DNA of 64,000 bases, from contig NZ_JACCJY010000029.1 of NCBI RefSeq assembly GCF_014596085.1, forward strand, positions 19,307 to 83,306, given 5' to 3'. A model generated the notes under the pieces. It worked only from the letters and a program-made list of their open reading frames with translations. It made no database searches and was not told the origin of the DNA. This stretch comes from Azospirillum tabaci. Its GTDB lineage: Bacteria; Pseudomonadota; Alphaproteobacteria; Azospirillales; Azospirillaceae. The position numbers and the translations under genes were made by a program. Shown here piece by piece: positions 25,235 through 34,545 of the stretch (the stretch's first letter is position 1; the number at the start of each line of letters is the position of its first letter).

Positions 25235-26425
25235 ATGGTTGTGAAGGCTGAAGGGGCGGGGGACACGCCGCGGCGCGTGACGATCTTCGGTTCGACCGGG
25301 TCGGTCGGCACGCAGACGGTGGACCTCGTCGCACGCGATCCGGAGCGCTTCGTGGTGGAGGCGCTGACCGCCAACCGCAACGTCGCCCTTCTGGCCGAGC
25401 AGGCGCGGCAGCTCCGTCCGAAGCTGGCCGTGGTCGCCGACCCGGCGGCCTACGCCGACCTCAAGGAGGCCCTGGCCGGAACCGGCGTGGAGGCCGCCGC
25501 CGGGCCGCAGGCCGTGGCCGAGGCCGCGGAGCGCCCCGCCGACTGGGTGATGGCCGCCATCGTCGGCGCCGCCGGGCTGGAGCCCACCCTGGCCGCGGTG
25601 CGCCGCGGCGCCTGCGTCGCCTTCGCCAACAAGGAGGTGCTGGTCTGCGCCGGCGCCCTGATGATGGAGGAGGTGCGCCGCCACGGCGCCAACCTGCTGC
25701 CGGTCGACAGCGAGCATTCGGCGATCTACCAGGTCTTCGACTTCGACCGGCTGGACAGCGTCCAGCGCCTGATCCTGACGGCGTCCGGCGGCCCCTTCCG
25801 GACGAAGGACCGCGCCTTCATGGCCGCGGCGACGCGCGAGCAGGCGGTCGCCCATCCGACTTGGGACATGGGCGCCAAGATCTCCATCGACAGCGCCACC
25901 ATGATGAACAAGGGGCTGGAGATCATCGAGGCGCATTTCCTCTTCGGCGTCCCCGAAGAGAAGATCGACGTGCTGGTCCACCCCCAATCGGTCGTGCATT
26001 CGCTCGTCGAGTATGTGGACGGTTCGGTCCTGGCGCAGCTCGGCACGCCGGACATGCGGACGCCGATCGCCTACGCGCTCGGCTGGCCCGCGCGCATCTC
26101 GACTCCCGCCGAACGGCTGGACCTCGTCAAGGCGGCAACCCTGACCTTCGAGGCGCCGGACCCCGAGCGCTTCCCGGCCCTGCGGCTCGCCCGGGCCGCC
26201 TTGCAAAGCGGTGGGGGCGCTCCTACTATTCTCAGTGCCGCCAACGAGGTGGCCGTGCAGGCGTTTCTCGACCGTCGGATCGGCTTTCTCGACATCGAAC
26301 GGATCGTCGAGGGGGTGTTGGGCACGCTGCCGCACCGGCCGCTCCGCGACCTGGGCGCGGTGCGCGACACCGACGCCGAGGCGCGCCGCGTGGCGGTGGA
26401 CCGGGTCGCGGCCCTGGCACGCTGA
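25235..26425 (+). CDS. dxr: 1-deoxy-D-xylulose 5-phosphate reductoisomerase
   Basis: First committed enzyme of the MEP isoprenoid pathway, converting DXP to MEP with NADPH. The 396-residue protein has the NADPH motif GSTGSVGTQTVDLV, the metal and substrate motif PVDSEHSAIYQ, and ASGGPFR, plus ISIDSATMMNKGLE. It starts 7 bases after cdsA. In this operon it supplies isoprenoid precursors for the upstream uppS product. Confidence 0.97.
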   Translation: MVVKAEGAGDTPRRVTIFGSTGSVGTQTVDLVARDPERFVVEALTANRNVALLAEQARQLRPKLAVVADPAAYADLKEALAGTGVEAAAGPQAVAEAAERPADWVMAAIVGAAGLEPTLAAVRRGACVAFANKEVLVCAGALMMEEVRRHGANLLPVDSEHSAIYQVFDFDRLDSVQRLILTASGGPFRTKDRAFMAAATREQAVAHPTWDMGAKISIDSATMMNKGLEIIEAHFLFGVPEEKIDVLVHPQSVVHSLVEYVDGSVLAQLGTPDMRTPIAYALGWPARISTPAERLDLVKAATLTFEAPDPERFPALRLARAALQSGGGAPTILSAANEVAVQAFLDRRIGFLDIERIVEGVLGTLPHRPLRDLGAVRDTDAEARRVAVDRVAALAR

Positions 26426-26479
26426 GTCTTTTTCCGGGCGCGGACCACGAAGGAGCCGCTCCGGGATGCAAAGGATGTG

Positions 26480-27613
26480 ATGGACGTCATGGGCGGCTTC
26501 GGGACCACGCTTCTGTCTTTTCTGCTGGTCCTCACCGTGCTCGTGTTTGTGCACGAACTCGGTCACTACCTCGTCGCGCGCCGCAACGGCGTGCGGATCG
26601 AGGTCTTCTCCATCGGCTTCGGCCCGGAGCTGTTCGGCTGGACCGACCGCTCCGGAACGCGTTGGAAGTTCAGCGCCATCCCGCTTGGCGGCTATGTGAA
26701 GATGTTCGGCGACGCCGACCCGGCGAGCACGCCCGGCGCCCACACGCAGAGCATGAGCGCCGAGGAGCAGGCGGTGTCCTTTCACCACAAGCGGCTCGGC
26801 CAGCGGGCGGCCATCGTGGCGGCGGGACCCATCGCGAATTTTCTGTTCGCCATCGTCGCCCTGACCATCCTCTTCGCCACCGCCGGCCAGTCCTTCACCC
26901 CGCCGGACGTCGGCGGGGTGCAGCCGGGCAGCGCCGCGGAGCGTGCCGGGCTCCAGCCGGGCGATCTGATCGTCTCGATCAACGGCAGCGACATCCAGCG
27001 ATTCGAGGAAATCCGGCAGATCGTCTCGATGCAGCCGGGGGCGCCGCTGGAGATGGTGGTGCAGCGGGACGGGCGCTCGGTCAATCTGACGGCGACTCCG
27101 GACGTGCGCGAGGTCACCGACCGACTCGGCAACACCCACCGCATCGGCCAGCTCGGGATCATGCGCGGCGGGGCCGAGACGAAGCGCCATGACCCGCTGA
27201 CCGCCCTGTGGCAGGCGGGCCGGGAGGTCGTCGGCATGGTGTCCGGCACCTTCGTGGCGCTCGGCCAGATGATCGAAGGGTCGCGCGGCACCGAGGAGCT
27301 GGGCGGGCCGCTGCGCATCGCCCAGATGTCCGGCGAGGTCGCCCAGTCCGGCTGGTACCCGCTGATCTGGTTCATGACCTTCCTGTCGGTCAACCTCGGC
27401 ATGATCAATTTGTTTCCGGTTCCGCTGCTTGACGGCGGCCATCTGATGTTTTACGCCCTTGAAGGACTCCGTGGGCGTCCTCTCGGACCTAAAGCGCAAG
27501 AATACGGTTTCCGCATCGGCCTTGCTTTGGTATTAACGCTCATGGTTTTCGCCACGTGGAACGATCTGGTTCAGCTTCGCGTGGTGGATTTCTTTAGGGG
27601 GCTCATTTCCTGA
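26480..27613 (+). CDS. rseP: Site-2 protease RseP/MmpA family
   Basis: Intramembrane zinc metalloprotease that cleaves single-span regulators such as anti-sigma factors after a first site-1 cut. The 377-residue protein has HELGHYLVAR (HExxH) in the first helix, one PDZ domain (VQPGSAAERAGLQPGDLIVSI) rather than the two of E. coli RseP, and the second catalytic motif NLFPVPLLDGGHL. The ATG at 26480 with AAAGGA upstream is preferred to the adjacent GTG at 26477. In Caulobacter the equivalent, MmpA, degrades PodJ; the targets here are unknown. Confidence 0.93.
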   Translation: MDVMGGFGTTLLSFLLVLTVLVFVHELGHYLVARRNGVRIEVFSIGFGPELFGWTDRSGTRWKFSAIPLGGYVKMFGDADPASTPGAHTQSMSAEEQAVSFHHKRLGQRAAIVAAGPIANFLFAIVALTILFATAGQSFTPPDVGGVQPGSAAERAGLQPGDLIVSINGSDIQRFEEIRQIVSMQPGAPLEMVVQRDGRSVNLTATPDVREVTDRLGNTHRIGQLGIMRGGAETKRHDPLTALWQAGREVVGMVSGTFVALGQMIEGSRGTEELGGPLRIAQMSGEVAQSGWYPLIWFMTFLSVNLGMINLFPVPLLDGGHLMFYALEGLRGRPLGPKAQEYGFRIGLALVLTLMVFATWNDLVQLRVVDFFRGLIS

Positions 27614-27642
27614 GGGATGCCCCCAAAGCCAGGGAGCGAGCT

Positions 27643-30012
27643 TTGCGGGTGTCGAGCAGGGTTCTGGCGTTCGGCCTGATGGCCGGTTGCGCCATGACGA
27701 CGGTTTCTCTTGCCCTTTCCCACGCAGCCTGGGCCCAGGCGGGCGCGCCCAAGCCGGGTGCGGCGAAATCCGCCGCGTTCGGCGACGGGACGCTGGTCGC
27801 CCAGATGTTCTCGGGCGGCACCATCCGGGACATTCGGGTGGAAGGCGTCCAGCGCATCGAGCCGACGACCGTCCGCTCCTACCTCGCGGTGGCGCCCGGC
27901 GATCCCTTCGATCCCGACCGCATCGACCAGTCGCTGAAGGCCCTGTTCAACACGGGTCTGTTCGCCGATGTGGTGCTGAAGCGCGACGGCGACGCGCTGG
28001 TGGTGCAGGTGGCGGAGAACCCGATCATCAACCGCATCGCCTTCGAGGGGAACCGGCGCATCGAGAAGGAGAATCTGGAGAAGGAAATCCAGCTCCGTCC
28101 CCGCGTCGTCTACACCCGCACCCGCGTTCAGAGCGACGTGCAACGCATCCTGGACATCTACCGCCGCCAGGGGCGCTTCGCCGCGACCGTCGAGCCGAAG
28201 ATCATCCAGCTCGACCAGAACCGCGTCGATCTGGTGTTCGAGATCAACGAGGGTGTGCGCACCGGCGTGCGCAGCATCACCTTCATCGGCAACGAGAAAT
28301 TCTCCGACGGGACGCTGCGCGAGGCGATCCAGACGCGGGAAAGCGCCTGGTGGCGCTTCATGACGTCGGACGACAACTACGATCCGGACCGCCTAAACTA
28401 CGACCGCGACCTGCTGCGCCGCTATTACCTCAAGGAAGGCTACGCCGACTTCCGCGTGGTGTCCGCCGTGGCGGAGTTGACGCCGGACCGCGAGGACTTC
28501 GTCATCACCTTCACGGTGGACGAGGGTGAGCGCTACAAGTTCGGCAAGATGGACATCAGCACCTCCCTGAAGGCGTTGGACCCGGAGCAACTGCGCAGCG
28601 TGCTGACCACGCGCGAGGGCGACTGGTACAACGCGCAGGAGGTGGAGAACACCATCACCAAGCTGTCCAACGCCGTCGGCGACCTGCAATACGCCTTCGT
28701 GGACGTCCGCCCGCGGATTTCGCGCAACCGCGAAAACCAGACCATCGACATCGTTTACGACATCGTTGAGGGGCCGCGCGTCTTCGTGGAGCGCATCGAC
28801 GTGACCGGCAACGTCCGCACGCTGGACAAGGTGGTCCGGCGCGAGATGCTGCTGTCCGAAGGCGACCCGTTCAGCACGACCAAGCTGCGCCGCTCCGAGC
28901 AGCGCATCAAGGATCTGGGCTATTTCGAGCGCGTGAACATCACCACCGCGGAGGGCTCGGCGCCCGACCGCACCGTGATGAACGTCGAGGTGACCGAGCA
29001 GTCCACCGGTGAAATCTCCATCGGCGCCGGCTACTCGACCTCGGACGGTCCGCTGGCCGACTTCTCGATTCGCGAGCGCAACCTGCTGGGCCGCGGCCAG
29101 GATCTCCGCTTCGGCGCCACCGTGTCGGGAAGCCGCCAGGAATATGACGTCTCCTTCACCGAGCCGTATTTCCTGGACCGCGACCTGTCCGCCGGTTTCG
29201 ACCTGTTCCGCATCACCCGCGACTATCAGGACGAAAGCTCCTTCGACGAGAAGAGCACCGGCATGGCCCTGCGCATGGGGTATCCGCTGACGGAGAACCT
29301 GCGCCAGCGCGTCTACTACCAGCTCCAGAACACCGACATCACCAGCGTTCCCAGCTCGGCGTCCCGCTACATTCAAGAGCAGAAGGGCGCCCGCTTGACC
29401 TCGCTGATCGGCCAGGAACTCACCTACGATCGCCGCAACAGCCGCCTGACCCCGACGGAAGGCTATTACATTCGCCTGACGAATGATCTCGCGGGTCTGG
29501 GCGGCGACGCCCGCTTCCTGCGCAACCGTCTCGGCGCCGGCTATTACCTGCCGCTGTTCGACGAGAGCTGGGTCGTCAGCGCCACCGGCGAGGTCGGCTA
29601 CATTGTCGGCATCGGTGACGACGGCATCGCCCTGTCCGATCGCTTCTTCATCGGCGGTGACACGCTGCGTGGTTTCAACACCGCCGGCATCGGCCCGCGC
29701 GACCTGCGCACCGGCGACGCCCTGGGCGGCACCCGCTATTACCGCGGGTCGGTCGAGATGACCTTCCCGGTCGGCCTGCCCGAGGAATTCGGGCTGAAGG
29801 GCCATGCCTTCACCGACGTCGGTACGCTGGGCAAGGTCGACATCAACGACCCGCTCGTCCCCGACGACGAATCGATCCGCCTGTCGGTCGGCACCGGCTT
29901 GTCTTGGCGCTCGCCCTTCGGGCCGATCCGCCTTGACTTTGCGGTCCCGATTCTCAAGGAAGATTACGACAAGAAAGAGATCTTCCGCTTCAGCTTTGGA
30001 ACCAGGTTCTAA
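27643..30012 (+). CDS. bamA: Outer membrane protein assembly factor BamA
   Basis: Central component of the machine that folds beta-barrel proteins into the outer membrane. The 789-residue precursor has a signal peptide ending near AWAQ, five POTRA domains (first begins IRDIRVEGVQRIEPTTV), and a C-terminal 16-strand barrel with the conserved GGDTLRGF in loop 6 and the final Phe (FSFGTRF). The start is TTG with AGGGAG 6 bases upstream; a GTG two codons later is the alternative. It follows rseP by 29 bases and precedes skp by 1 base. Confidence 0.96.
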   Translation: MRVSSRVLAFGLMAGCAMTTVSLALSHAAWAQAGAPKPGAAKSAAFGDGTLVAQMFSGGTIRDIRVEGVQRIEPTTVRSYLAVAPGDPFDPDRIDQSLKALFNTGLFADVVLKRDGDALVVQVAENPIINRIAFEGNRRIEKENLEKEIQLRPRVVYTRTRVQSDVQRILDIYRRQGRFAATVEPKIIQLDQNRVDLVFEINEGVRTGVRSITFIGNEKFSDGTLREAIQTRESAWWRFMTSDDNYDPDRLNYDRDLLRRYYLKEGYADFRVVSAVAELTPDREDFVITFTVDEGERYKFGKMDISTSLKALDPEQLRSVLTTREGDWYNAQEVENTITKLSNAVGDLQYAFVDVRPRISRNRENQTIDIVYDIVEGPRVFVERIDVTGNVRTLDKVVRREMLLSEGDPFSTTKLRRSEQRIKDLGYFERVNITTAEGSAPDRTVMNVEVTEQSTGEISIGAGYSTSDGPLADFSIRERNLLGRGQDLRFGATVSGSRQEYDVSFTEPYFLDRDLSAGFDLFRITRDYQDESSFDEKSTGMALRMGYPLTENLRQRVYYQLQNTDITSVPSSASRYIQEQKGARLTSLIGQELTYDRRNSRLTPTEGYYIRLTNDLAGLGGDARFLRNRLGAGYYLPLFDESWVVSATGEVGYIVGIGDDGIALSDRFFIGGDTLRGFNTAGIGPRDLRTGDALGGTRYYRGSVEMTFPVGLPEEFGLKGHAFTDVGTLGKVDINDPLVPDDESIRLSVGTGLSWRSPFGPIRLDFAVPILKEDYDKKEIFRFSFGTRF

Positions 30013-30013
30013 C

Positions 30014-30592
30014 ATGCAGTTCAGCAAGCTCAGGGCGCTGGTCGCCGCCGGTGCGGTGATGGCGGGCGTCGCGATGGCGACGCCGTCCTTCGCCCAGGAC
30101 AAGCCGACCGACAACCTCAAGGCGCCAGTCATCGCCGTGGTCGACGTCCAGAAGATCATGCAGGAGTCGAACGCCTCCAAGGGCGTGTCGAAGTCCTTCG
30201 AATCGCTGCGCGAAACCTACCAGAAGGAAATCGCCTCGCTGGAGGACAAGCTGCGCAAGTCCGAGGAGGAATTGCGCAAGCAGCAGACCGTGCTGGCTCC
30301 GGACGCCCTGGCCAACAAACGCCGCGACTTCGAGAAGCAGGTCGGCGAGGTTCAGAAGACGGTGCAGAGCCGCAAGCGCGCCCTGGAAAACGCGCTGAAC
30401 GAGGCGATGGCCGTCGTCCACAAGAACATGGTGGAGATCGTCGCCGACGTGGCGCGCGAGCGCGGCGCCAACCTGGTCCTCGCCCGCCAGCAGTTCGTCC
30501 TGGTCGACACCCAGCTCGACGTCACCGACGTGGTGCTGGAGCGGGTGAACAAGAAGCTGCCCCAGGTCGCGCTGACCGTTCCCAAGCAGTAA
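30014..30592 (+). CDS. skp: Periplasmic chaperone Skp/OmpH
   Basis: Periplasmic holdase that carries unfolded outer membrane proteins to BamA. The 192-residue protein has a signal peptide (cleavage near SFAQ, residue about 29), then IAVVDVQKIMQES, a long charged coiled-coil region (residues about 60-150, rich in Lys and Glu) and a C-terminal beta segment with LVLARQQFVLVDTQLDVTD. It starts one base after the bamA stop. A strong terminator follows 14 bases after the stop. Confidence 0.94.
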   Translation: MQFSKLRALVAAGAVMAGVAMATPSFAQDKPTDNLKAPVIAVVDVQKIMQESNASKGVSKSFESLRETYQKEIASLEDKLRKSEEELRKQQTVLAPDALANKRRDFEKQVGEVQKTVQSRKRALENALNEAMAVVHKNMVEIVADVARERGANLVLARQQFVLVDTQLDVTDVVLERVNKKLPQVALTVPKQ

Positions 30593-30606
30593 GGTTCGGC
30601 TGGATG

Positions 30607-30645
30607 GGCCGCCACGCTTCCGCAGGGGAGCGTGGCGGCCTTTTT
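30607..30645 (+). terminator. Strong terminator after skp
   Basis: GGCCGCCACGCT pairs with AGCGTGGCGGCC around a short GC loop, then five T. It splits the usual bamA-skp-fabZ run into two units. Confidence 0.85.
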
Positions 30646-30795
30646 CATAGGCGCTGGACGCACAGGACCCCGGAAGCCCGTCGGCGTCGGGATTGCCAAA
30701 TCCCTGGAAATGGGGCACAAGGGGGCTTCGTCCCGTGCCGCCACAGGCGCGGCGCGGGGCGTTTTCGTGGATTTTGAAAGGCGGGCGGCCGGACC

Positions 30796-31266
30796 ATGGA
30801 TGTGACGGCGGACAACAAGAAGATAGCCGACCTCGACATCATGCGGATCATGGAAATGATCCCGCATCGCTATCCGATTCTGATGATCGACCGGGTGATC
30901 GACATCACGCTGGGCGAGAGCGCCACCGGCGTGAAGAACGTCACCATCAACGAGCCGTTCTTCCAGGGGCACTTCCCGTCGCGACCGGTGATGCCGGGCG
31001 TGATGATCATCGAGGCGATGGCCCAGACTTCCGCCGTGCTGGTGGTCGCCACGCTGGGCAAGGAGTCCGAGGGCAAGCTGGTCTATTTCATGACCGTGGA
31101 CGAGGCGCGCTTCCGCCGCCCGGTCACCCCCGGCGACACCATCCACATCCACGTGACCAAGCAGCGCCAGCGCGCCAATGTGTGGAAGTTCAAGGGCGAG
31201 GCCAAGGTCAACGGCGTCCTGGTCGCCGAAGCCGTCTATTCCGCCATGATCCTGGACGAGAAATGA
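30796..31266 (+). CDS. fabZ: 3-hydroxyacyl-[acyl-carrier-protein] dehydratase FabZ
   Basis: Dehydrates 3-hydroxyacyl-ACP in fatty acid elongation, balancing flux between phospholipids and lipid A. The 156-residue hot-dog-fold protein has IPHRYPILMIDRV with the catalytic His and GHFPSRPVMPGVMIIEAMAQ with the catalytic Glu. It overlaps the lpxA start by 4 bases. The lpxD gene that commonly sits between skp and fabZ is absent here. The 150-base upstream gap follows a terminator, so it must have its own promoter, which I could not place. Confidence 0.96.
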   Translation: MDVTADNKKIADLDIMRIMEMIPHRYPILMIDRVIDITLGESATGVKNVTINEPFFQGHFPSRPVMPGVMIIEAMAQTSAVLVVATLGKESEGKLVYFMTVDEARFRRPVTPGDTIHIHVTKQRQRANVWKFKGEAKVNGVLVAEAVYSAMILDEK

Positions 31267-32051
31267 GCGTTTCCATTCACCCGACGGCGGTCGTCGATCC
31301 GGCCGCCAAGCTGGGCGAAGACGTTTCCATCGGTCCCTTCTGCGTGGTCGGGCCGGACGTTCAACTGGGCGACCGCGTGCGGCTGACCTCCCACGTGGTG
31401 GTCGAGGGCCGCACGCGCATCGGTGACGACTCGGTCATCTTCCCCTTCGCGTCCATCGGCCACCGCCCGCAGGACCTCAAGTTCAAGGGCGAGCCGTCCG
31501 AGCTGATCATCGGGCGCAACAACCAGATCCGCGAACACGTCACCATGAGCCCCGGCACCGAGGGCGGCGGCATGGTCACGCGGGTCGGCGACAACGGCCT
31601 GTTCATGGTCGGCGTCCACATCGCCCACGATTGCGTCGTCGGCAACAACGCGGTTCTGGCGAACAACGCCACGCTGGCGGGCCACGTGGAACTCGGCGAT
31701 TTCGTGACCATCGGCGGGCTGTCCGCGGTCCGCCAGTTCGTCCGCATCGGGTCGCACGCCATGATTGGCGGCATGTCCGGCGTGGAGAAGGACGTGATCC
31801 CCTACGGCCTCGTCATGGGTGACCGGGCGCGTCTGGCCGGTCTGAACCTCGTCGGGCTGGAGCGCCGCGGCTTCCAGAAGGACGAGATCCACGCTCTCCG
31901 TGCCGCCTACCGCCTGCTGTTCGGCAACGAGGGCACCTTCGCCGAGCGCATGGAGGAGGTCGGGCGCGACATGGGGCAGCAGACGCTGGTCGCCGACGTG
32001 CTGACCTTCGCGCGGGCCTCCCGGTCGCTCTGCCAGCCGCGCGAGGGCTGA
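31263..32051 (+). CDS. lpxA: UDP-N-acetylglucosamine acyltransferase
   Basis: First step of lipid A synthesis: transfer of a 3-hydroxyacyl chain to UDP-GlcNAc. The 262-residue protein is built of left-handed beta-helix hexapeptide repeats (starting IHPTAVVDPAAKLGEDVSIG), followed by a short helical C-terminal domain with GLNLVGLERRGF. The conserved catalytic His lies in the HIAHDCVVGNN segment. The ATG overlaps the fabZ stop (ATGA). Confidence 0.97.
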   Translation: MSVSIHPTAVVDPAAKLGEDVSIGPFCVVGPDVQLGDRVRLTSHVVVEGRTRIGDDSVIFPFASIGHRPQDLKFKGEPSELIIGRNNQIREHVTMSPGTEGGGMVTRVGDNGLFMVGVHIAHDCVVGNNAVLANNATLAGHVELGDFVTIGGLSAVRQFVRIGSHAMIGGMSGVEKDVIPYGLVMGDRARLAGLNLVGLERRGFQKDEIHALRAAYRLLFGNEGTFAERMEEVGRDMGQQTLVADVLTFARASRSLCQPREG

Positions 32052-32102
32052 GGGCCGTACGCGCCCTGTTTCTTTGTTCTGTTTCCTGGGAGAGTCCCGG
32101 CC

Positions 32103-32945
32103 ATGTCGCAGCCTCTTCCCAAGCTCGGCATTCTGGCGGGCGGCGGCACCTTGCCGGCCCGCATCGCCGCCGCGGTGCGCGGCCAGGGGCGCGAGGTCTT
32201 CGTCGTCGCCTTCGACGGCCACACCGACCCTGCCACCGTCGATGGCCTTCCTCATCTGTGGAGCCGCTTCGGCGCCGCCGGCAGCATCATCGAACGGCTG
32301 AAGAAGGAAAAGGTCGGGGAGCTGGTCTTTGCCGGACCGGTGCGCCGGCCGTCCTTCACCGAGCTGCTTCCCGATTGGTACACCACCAAGTTCCTTGCCA
32401 AGGTCGGCACCCGCGCGCTCGGCGACGACGGGCTGCTGCGCTCCGTCGCGCGGGAACTTGAAGGGGAGGGGTTTCGCGTGGTCGGTCTGCACGAACTCCT
32501 CGGTGAGCTTCTGACCCCGGCGGGGCCGGTGGGTCGGCTGCGTCCGGACGCCGAGGCGGAGCGCGACATTGCCCGCGCTGTCGAGGTCGCCCGCGCGCTC
32601 GGCGCTCTGGATGTCGGGCAGGGGGCCGTGGTGCAGCAGGGGATCGTGCTCGCCGTCGAGGCCATCGAAGGCACCGACGCCATGCTCGCCCGCTGCGCCT
32701 CGCTGGCGCGGCCCGGTCCGGGCGGCGTGCTGGTCAAGGTGAAGAAACCGCAGCAGGACCGCCGCCTCGACCTGCCCACCATGGGGGTGACGACCGTGGA
32801 GAACGCCGCCCGCGCCGGCCTGCGCGGCATCGCGGTGGAGGCCGGCGGAAGCCTGCTGGTGGACCGCGCCGCAGTGGCCGAGGCCGCCGACCGGCTGGGC
32901 CTCTTCGTGGTCGGCATCACCGTTGCGTCGGAGACCCGGGCGTGA
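32103..32945 (+). CDS. lpxI: UDP-2,3-diacylglucosamine pyrophosphatase LpxI
   Basis: Hydrolyses UDP-2,3-diacylglucosamine to lipid X, by attack on the beta phosphate, in organisms lacking LpxH. The 280-residue protein has the DUF1009/LpxI pattern: N-terminal LGILAGGGTLPARIA, KVGELVFAGPVRRPSF in the middle, and a C-terminal catalytic domain with QQGIVLAVEAIEGTDAML and KVKKPQQDRRLDLPTMG. Gene context between lpxA and lpxB supports this strongly. Its stop overlaps the lpxB start by 4 bases. Confidence 0.95.
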   Translation: MSQPLPKLGILAGGGTLPARIAAAVRGQGREVFVVAFDGHTDPATVDGLPHLWSRFGAAGSIIERLKKEKVGELVFAGPVRRPSFTELLPDWYTTKFLAKVGTRALGDDGLLRSVARELEGEGFRVVGLHELLGELLTPAGPVGRLRPDAEAERDIARAVEVARALGALDVGQGAVVQQGIVLAVEAIEGTDAMLARCASLARPGPGGVLVKVKKPQQDRRLDLPTMGVTTVENAARAGLRGIAVEAGGSLLVDRAAVAEAADRLGLFVVGITVASETRA

Positions 32946-34147
32946 GCGATCCGCTGATTTTCCTGATCGCCGGAGAGCCCTCCGGCGACGCGCTGGGCGC
33001 GCGGCTGATGGCCGCCTGCAAGCGGCTGACCGGCGGGCGGGTGCGCTTTGCCGGCATCGGCGGCGAGAAGATGGTGGCCGAAGGGCTGGACAGCCTGTTC
33101 CCGATGGGCGAGCTGACGCTGTTCGGCGTGTTCGAACTGCTGCCCCATCTGCCGAACCTGCTGCGCCGCATCGACCAGACGGTCGCGGAGATCCTGCGGC
33201 TGCGGCCCGACGCGGTGGTGGGCATCGATTCGCCGGGCTTCACGGTGCGGGTGTCCAAGCGCGTCAAGGCGCAGGCGCCGGACATCCCGCTGATCCATTA
33301 TGTGGCGCCGACCGTGTGGGCGTGGAAGCCGAAGCGCGCCGCCAAGTACGCGGCGATCTACGACCATCTGCTGGCGATCCTCCCCTTCGAGCCACCCTAT
33401 TTCGAGAAGGAAGGGCTTCCCTGCACCTTCGTCGGCCATTCGGTGGTGGAGAGCGGCGCCGGGCATGGCGATGCGCAACGCTTCCGGGAGGCCCATGGGC
33501 TGGGCCCGGATGCGCGGATCGTCGCCGTCCTGCCGGGCAGCCGGAAGGGCGAGGTGTCCCGCCTGCTCCCCGACTTCCGCGCCACGCTCGAACGCTTGCT
33601 GCCGACCCATCCGGGGCTGGTCGCCGTGGTGCCGACCGTCGCGACGGTGCGCGACCGCGTGGCGGCGGAGGTGGCGGGCTGGCCGGTGCCCACCATCCTT
33701 GTCGAAGGCGACGGCCCGAAATACGACGCCTTCGCTGCGGCGGAGGCCGCGCTGGCGGCGTCTGGGACGGTGGCGCTGGAACTGGCTCTGGCGCGCCTGC
33801 CGACGGTGATCGCCTACCGCCTCAACCCGGTGACGGTGGCCTTGTACCGGCGGCTGATCCGGGTCAAATACGTCAATCTGGTCAATCTGATGCTCGACCG
33901 CATGCTGGTGCCGGAACTGCTCCAGGAGGACTGCCGCCCCGACCGGCTGGCCTTGGAACTGGGCCGCCTGCTCGACGATCCCGCCGCCCGCGCGACGCAG
34001 ATCGACGGGGTGGCGGAGGTGGCGCGCTGGCTGGGGCAGGGTGGAACGCCACCCAGCGAACGCGCTGCCCGCGTGGTCCTGGAGGTCGCCGCCGGTCGGC
34101 CGGAAACGACGACAGTGCAAGAACCCGCTTGGGAGAAGAGACCATGA
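32942..34147 (+). CDS. lpxB: Lipid-A-disaccharide synthase
   Basis: Glycosyltransferase joining lipid X and UDP-diacylglucosamine to form the lipid A disaccharide at the inner face of the membrane. The 401-residue GT19 protein begins FLIAGEPSGDALGARLM, and has IHYVAPTVWAWKPKR, VGHSVVE and VAVLPGSRKGEV motifs. Translation is coupled to lpxI upstream and to the glyoxalase gene downstream, both by 4-base overlaps. Confidence 0.96.
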   Translation: MSDPLIFLIAGEPSGDALGARLMAACKRLTGGRVRFAGIGGEKMVAEGLDSLFPMGELTLFGVFELLPHLPNLLRRIDQTVAEILRLRPDAVVGIDSPGFTVRVSKRVKAQAPDIPLIHYVAPTVWAWKPKRAAKYAAIYDHLLAILPFEPPYFEKEGLPCTFVGHSVVESGAGHGDAQRFREAHGLGPDARIVAVLPGSRKGEVSRLLPDFRATLERLLPTHPGLVAVVPTVATVRDRVAAEVAGWPVPTILVEGDGPKYDAFAAAEAALAASGTVALELALARLPTVIAYRLNPVTVALYRRLIRVKYVNLVNLMLDRMLVPELLQEDCRPDRLALELGRLLDDPAARATQIDGVAEVARWLGQGGTPPSERAARVVLEVAAGRPETTTVQEPAWEKRP

Positions 34148-34539
34148 GCCAATTCCGCCTGCTGCACACGATGCTCCGGGTCTATGATCTGGAGAAGTCG
34201 CTGGACTTCTACACCCGTCTGCTCGGCATGAAGCTGCTGCGCCGCAATGACTATGAGGGTGGCCGCTTCACGCTGGCCTTCGTCGGCTACGGTGACGAGA
34301 AGGACACCGCCGTCCTGGAACTGACCCACAACTGGGACCAGGCGGAGCCTTACGCCATCGGCACCGCCTATGGCCACATCGCGCTGGGGGTGCCGGACAT
34401 CTACGCCACCTGCGAGCAGCTCGCCAAGGAAGGCGTCAAGATTCCGCGTCCGCCCGGCCCGATGAAGCACGGTAGCACCGTGATCGCGTTCATCGAGGAT
34501 CCGGACGGCTACAAGGTCGAGCTGATCGAAACGAAGTAA
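34144..34539 (+). CDS. gloA: Lactoylglutathione lyase (glyoxalase I)
   Basis: Converts the hemithioacetal of methylglyoxal and glutathione to lactoylglutathione. The 131-residue VOC-fold protein begins LLHTMLRVYDLEKSLDFYT with the first metal His and has the short-form glyoxalase features YGHIALGVPDI and the C-terminal FIEDPDGYKVELIE with the last Glu ligand. Length matches the nickel-dependent bacterial form. The 4-base overlap with lpxB ties a methylglyoxal-detoxification enzyme to the lipid A genes. Confidence 0.93.
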   Translation: MSQFRLLHTMLRVYDLEKSLDFYTRLLGMKLLRRNDYEGGRFTLAFVGYGDEKDTAVLELTHNWDQAEPYAIGTAYGHIALGVPDIYATCEQLAKEGVKIPRPPGPMKHGSTVIAFIEDPDGYKVELIETK

Positions 34540-34545
34540 ACGCCG

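Noticed and set aside
25118..27499. A 793-codon minus-strand frame opposite dxr and rseP
   Set aside because: Low-complexity antisense translation of two well-supported genes.
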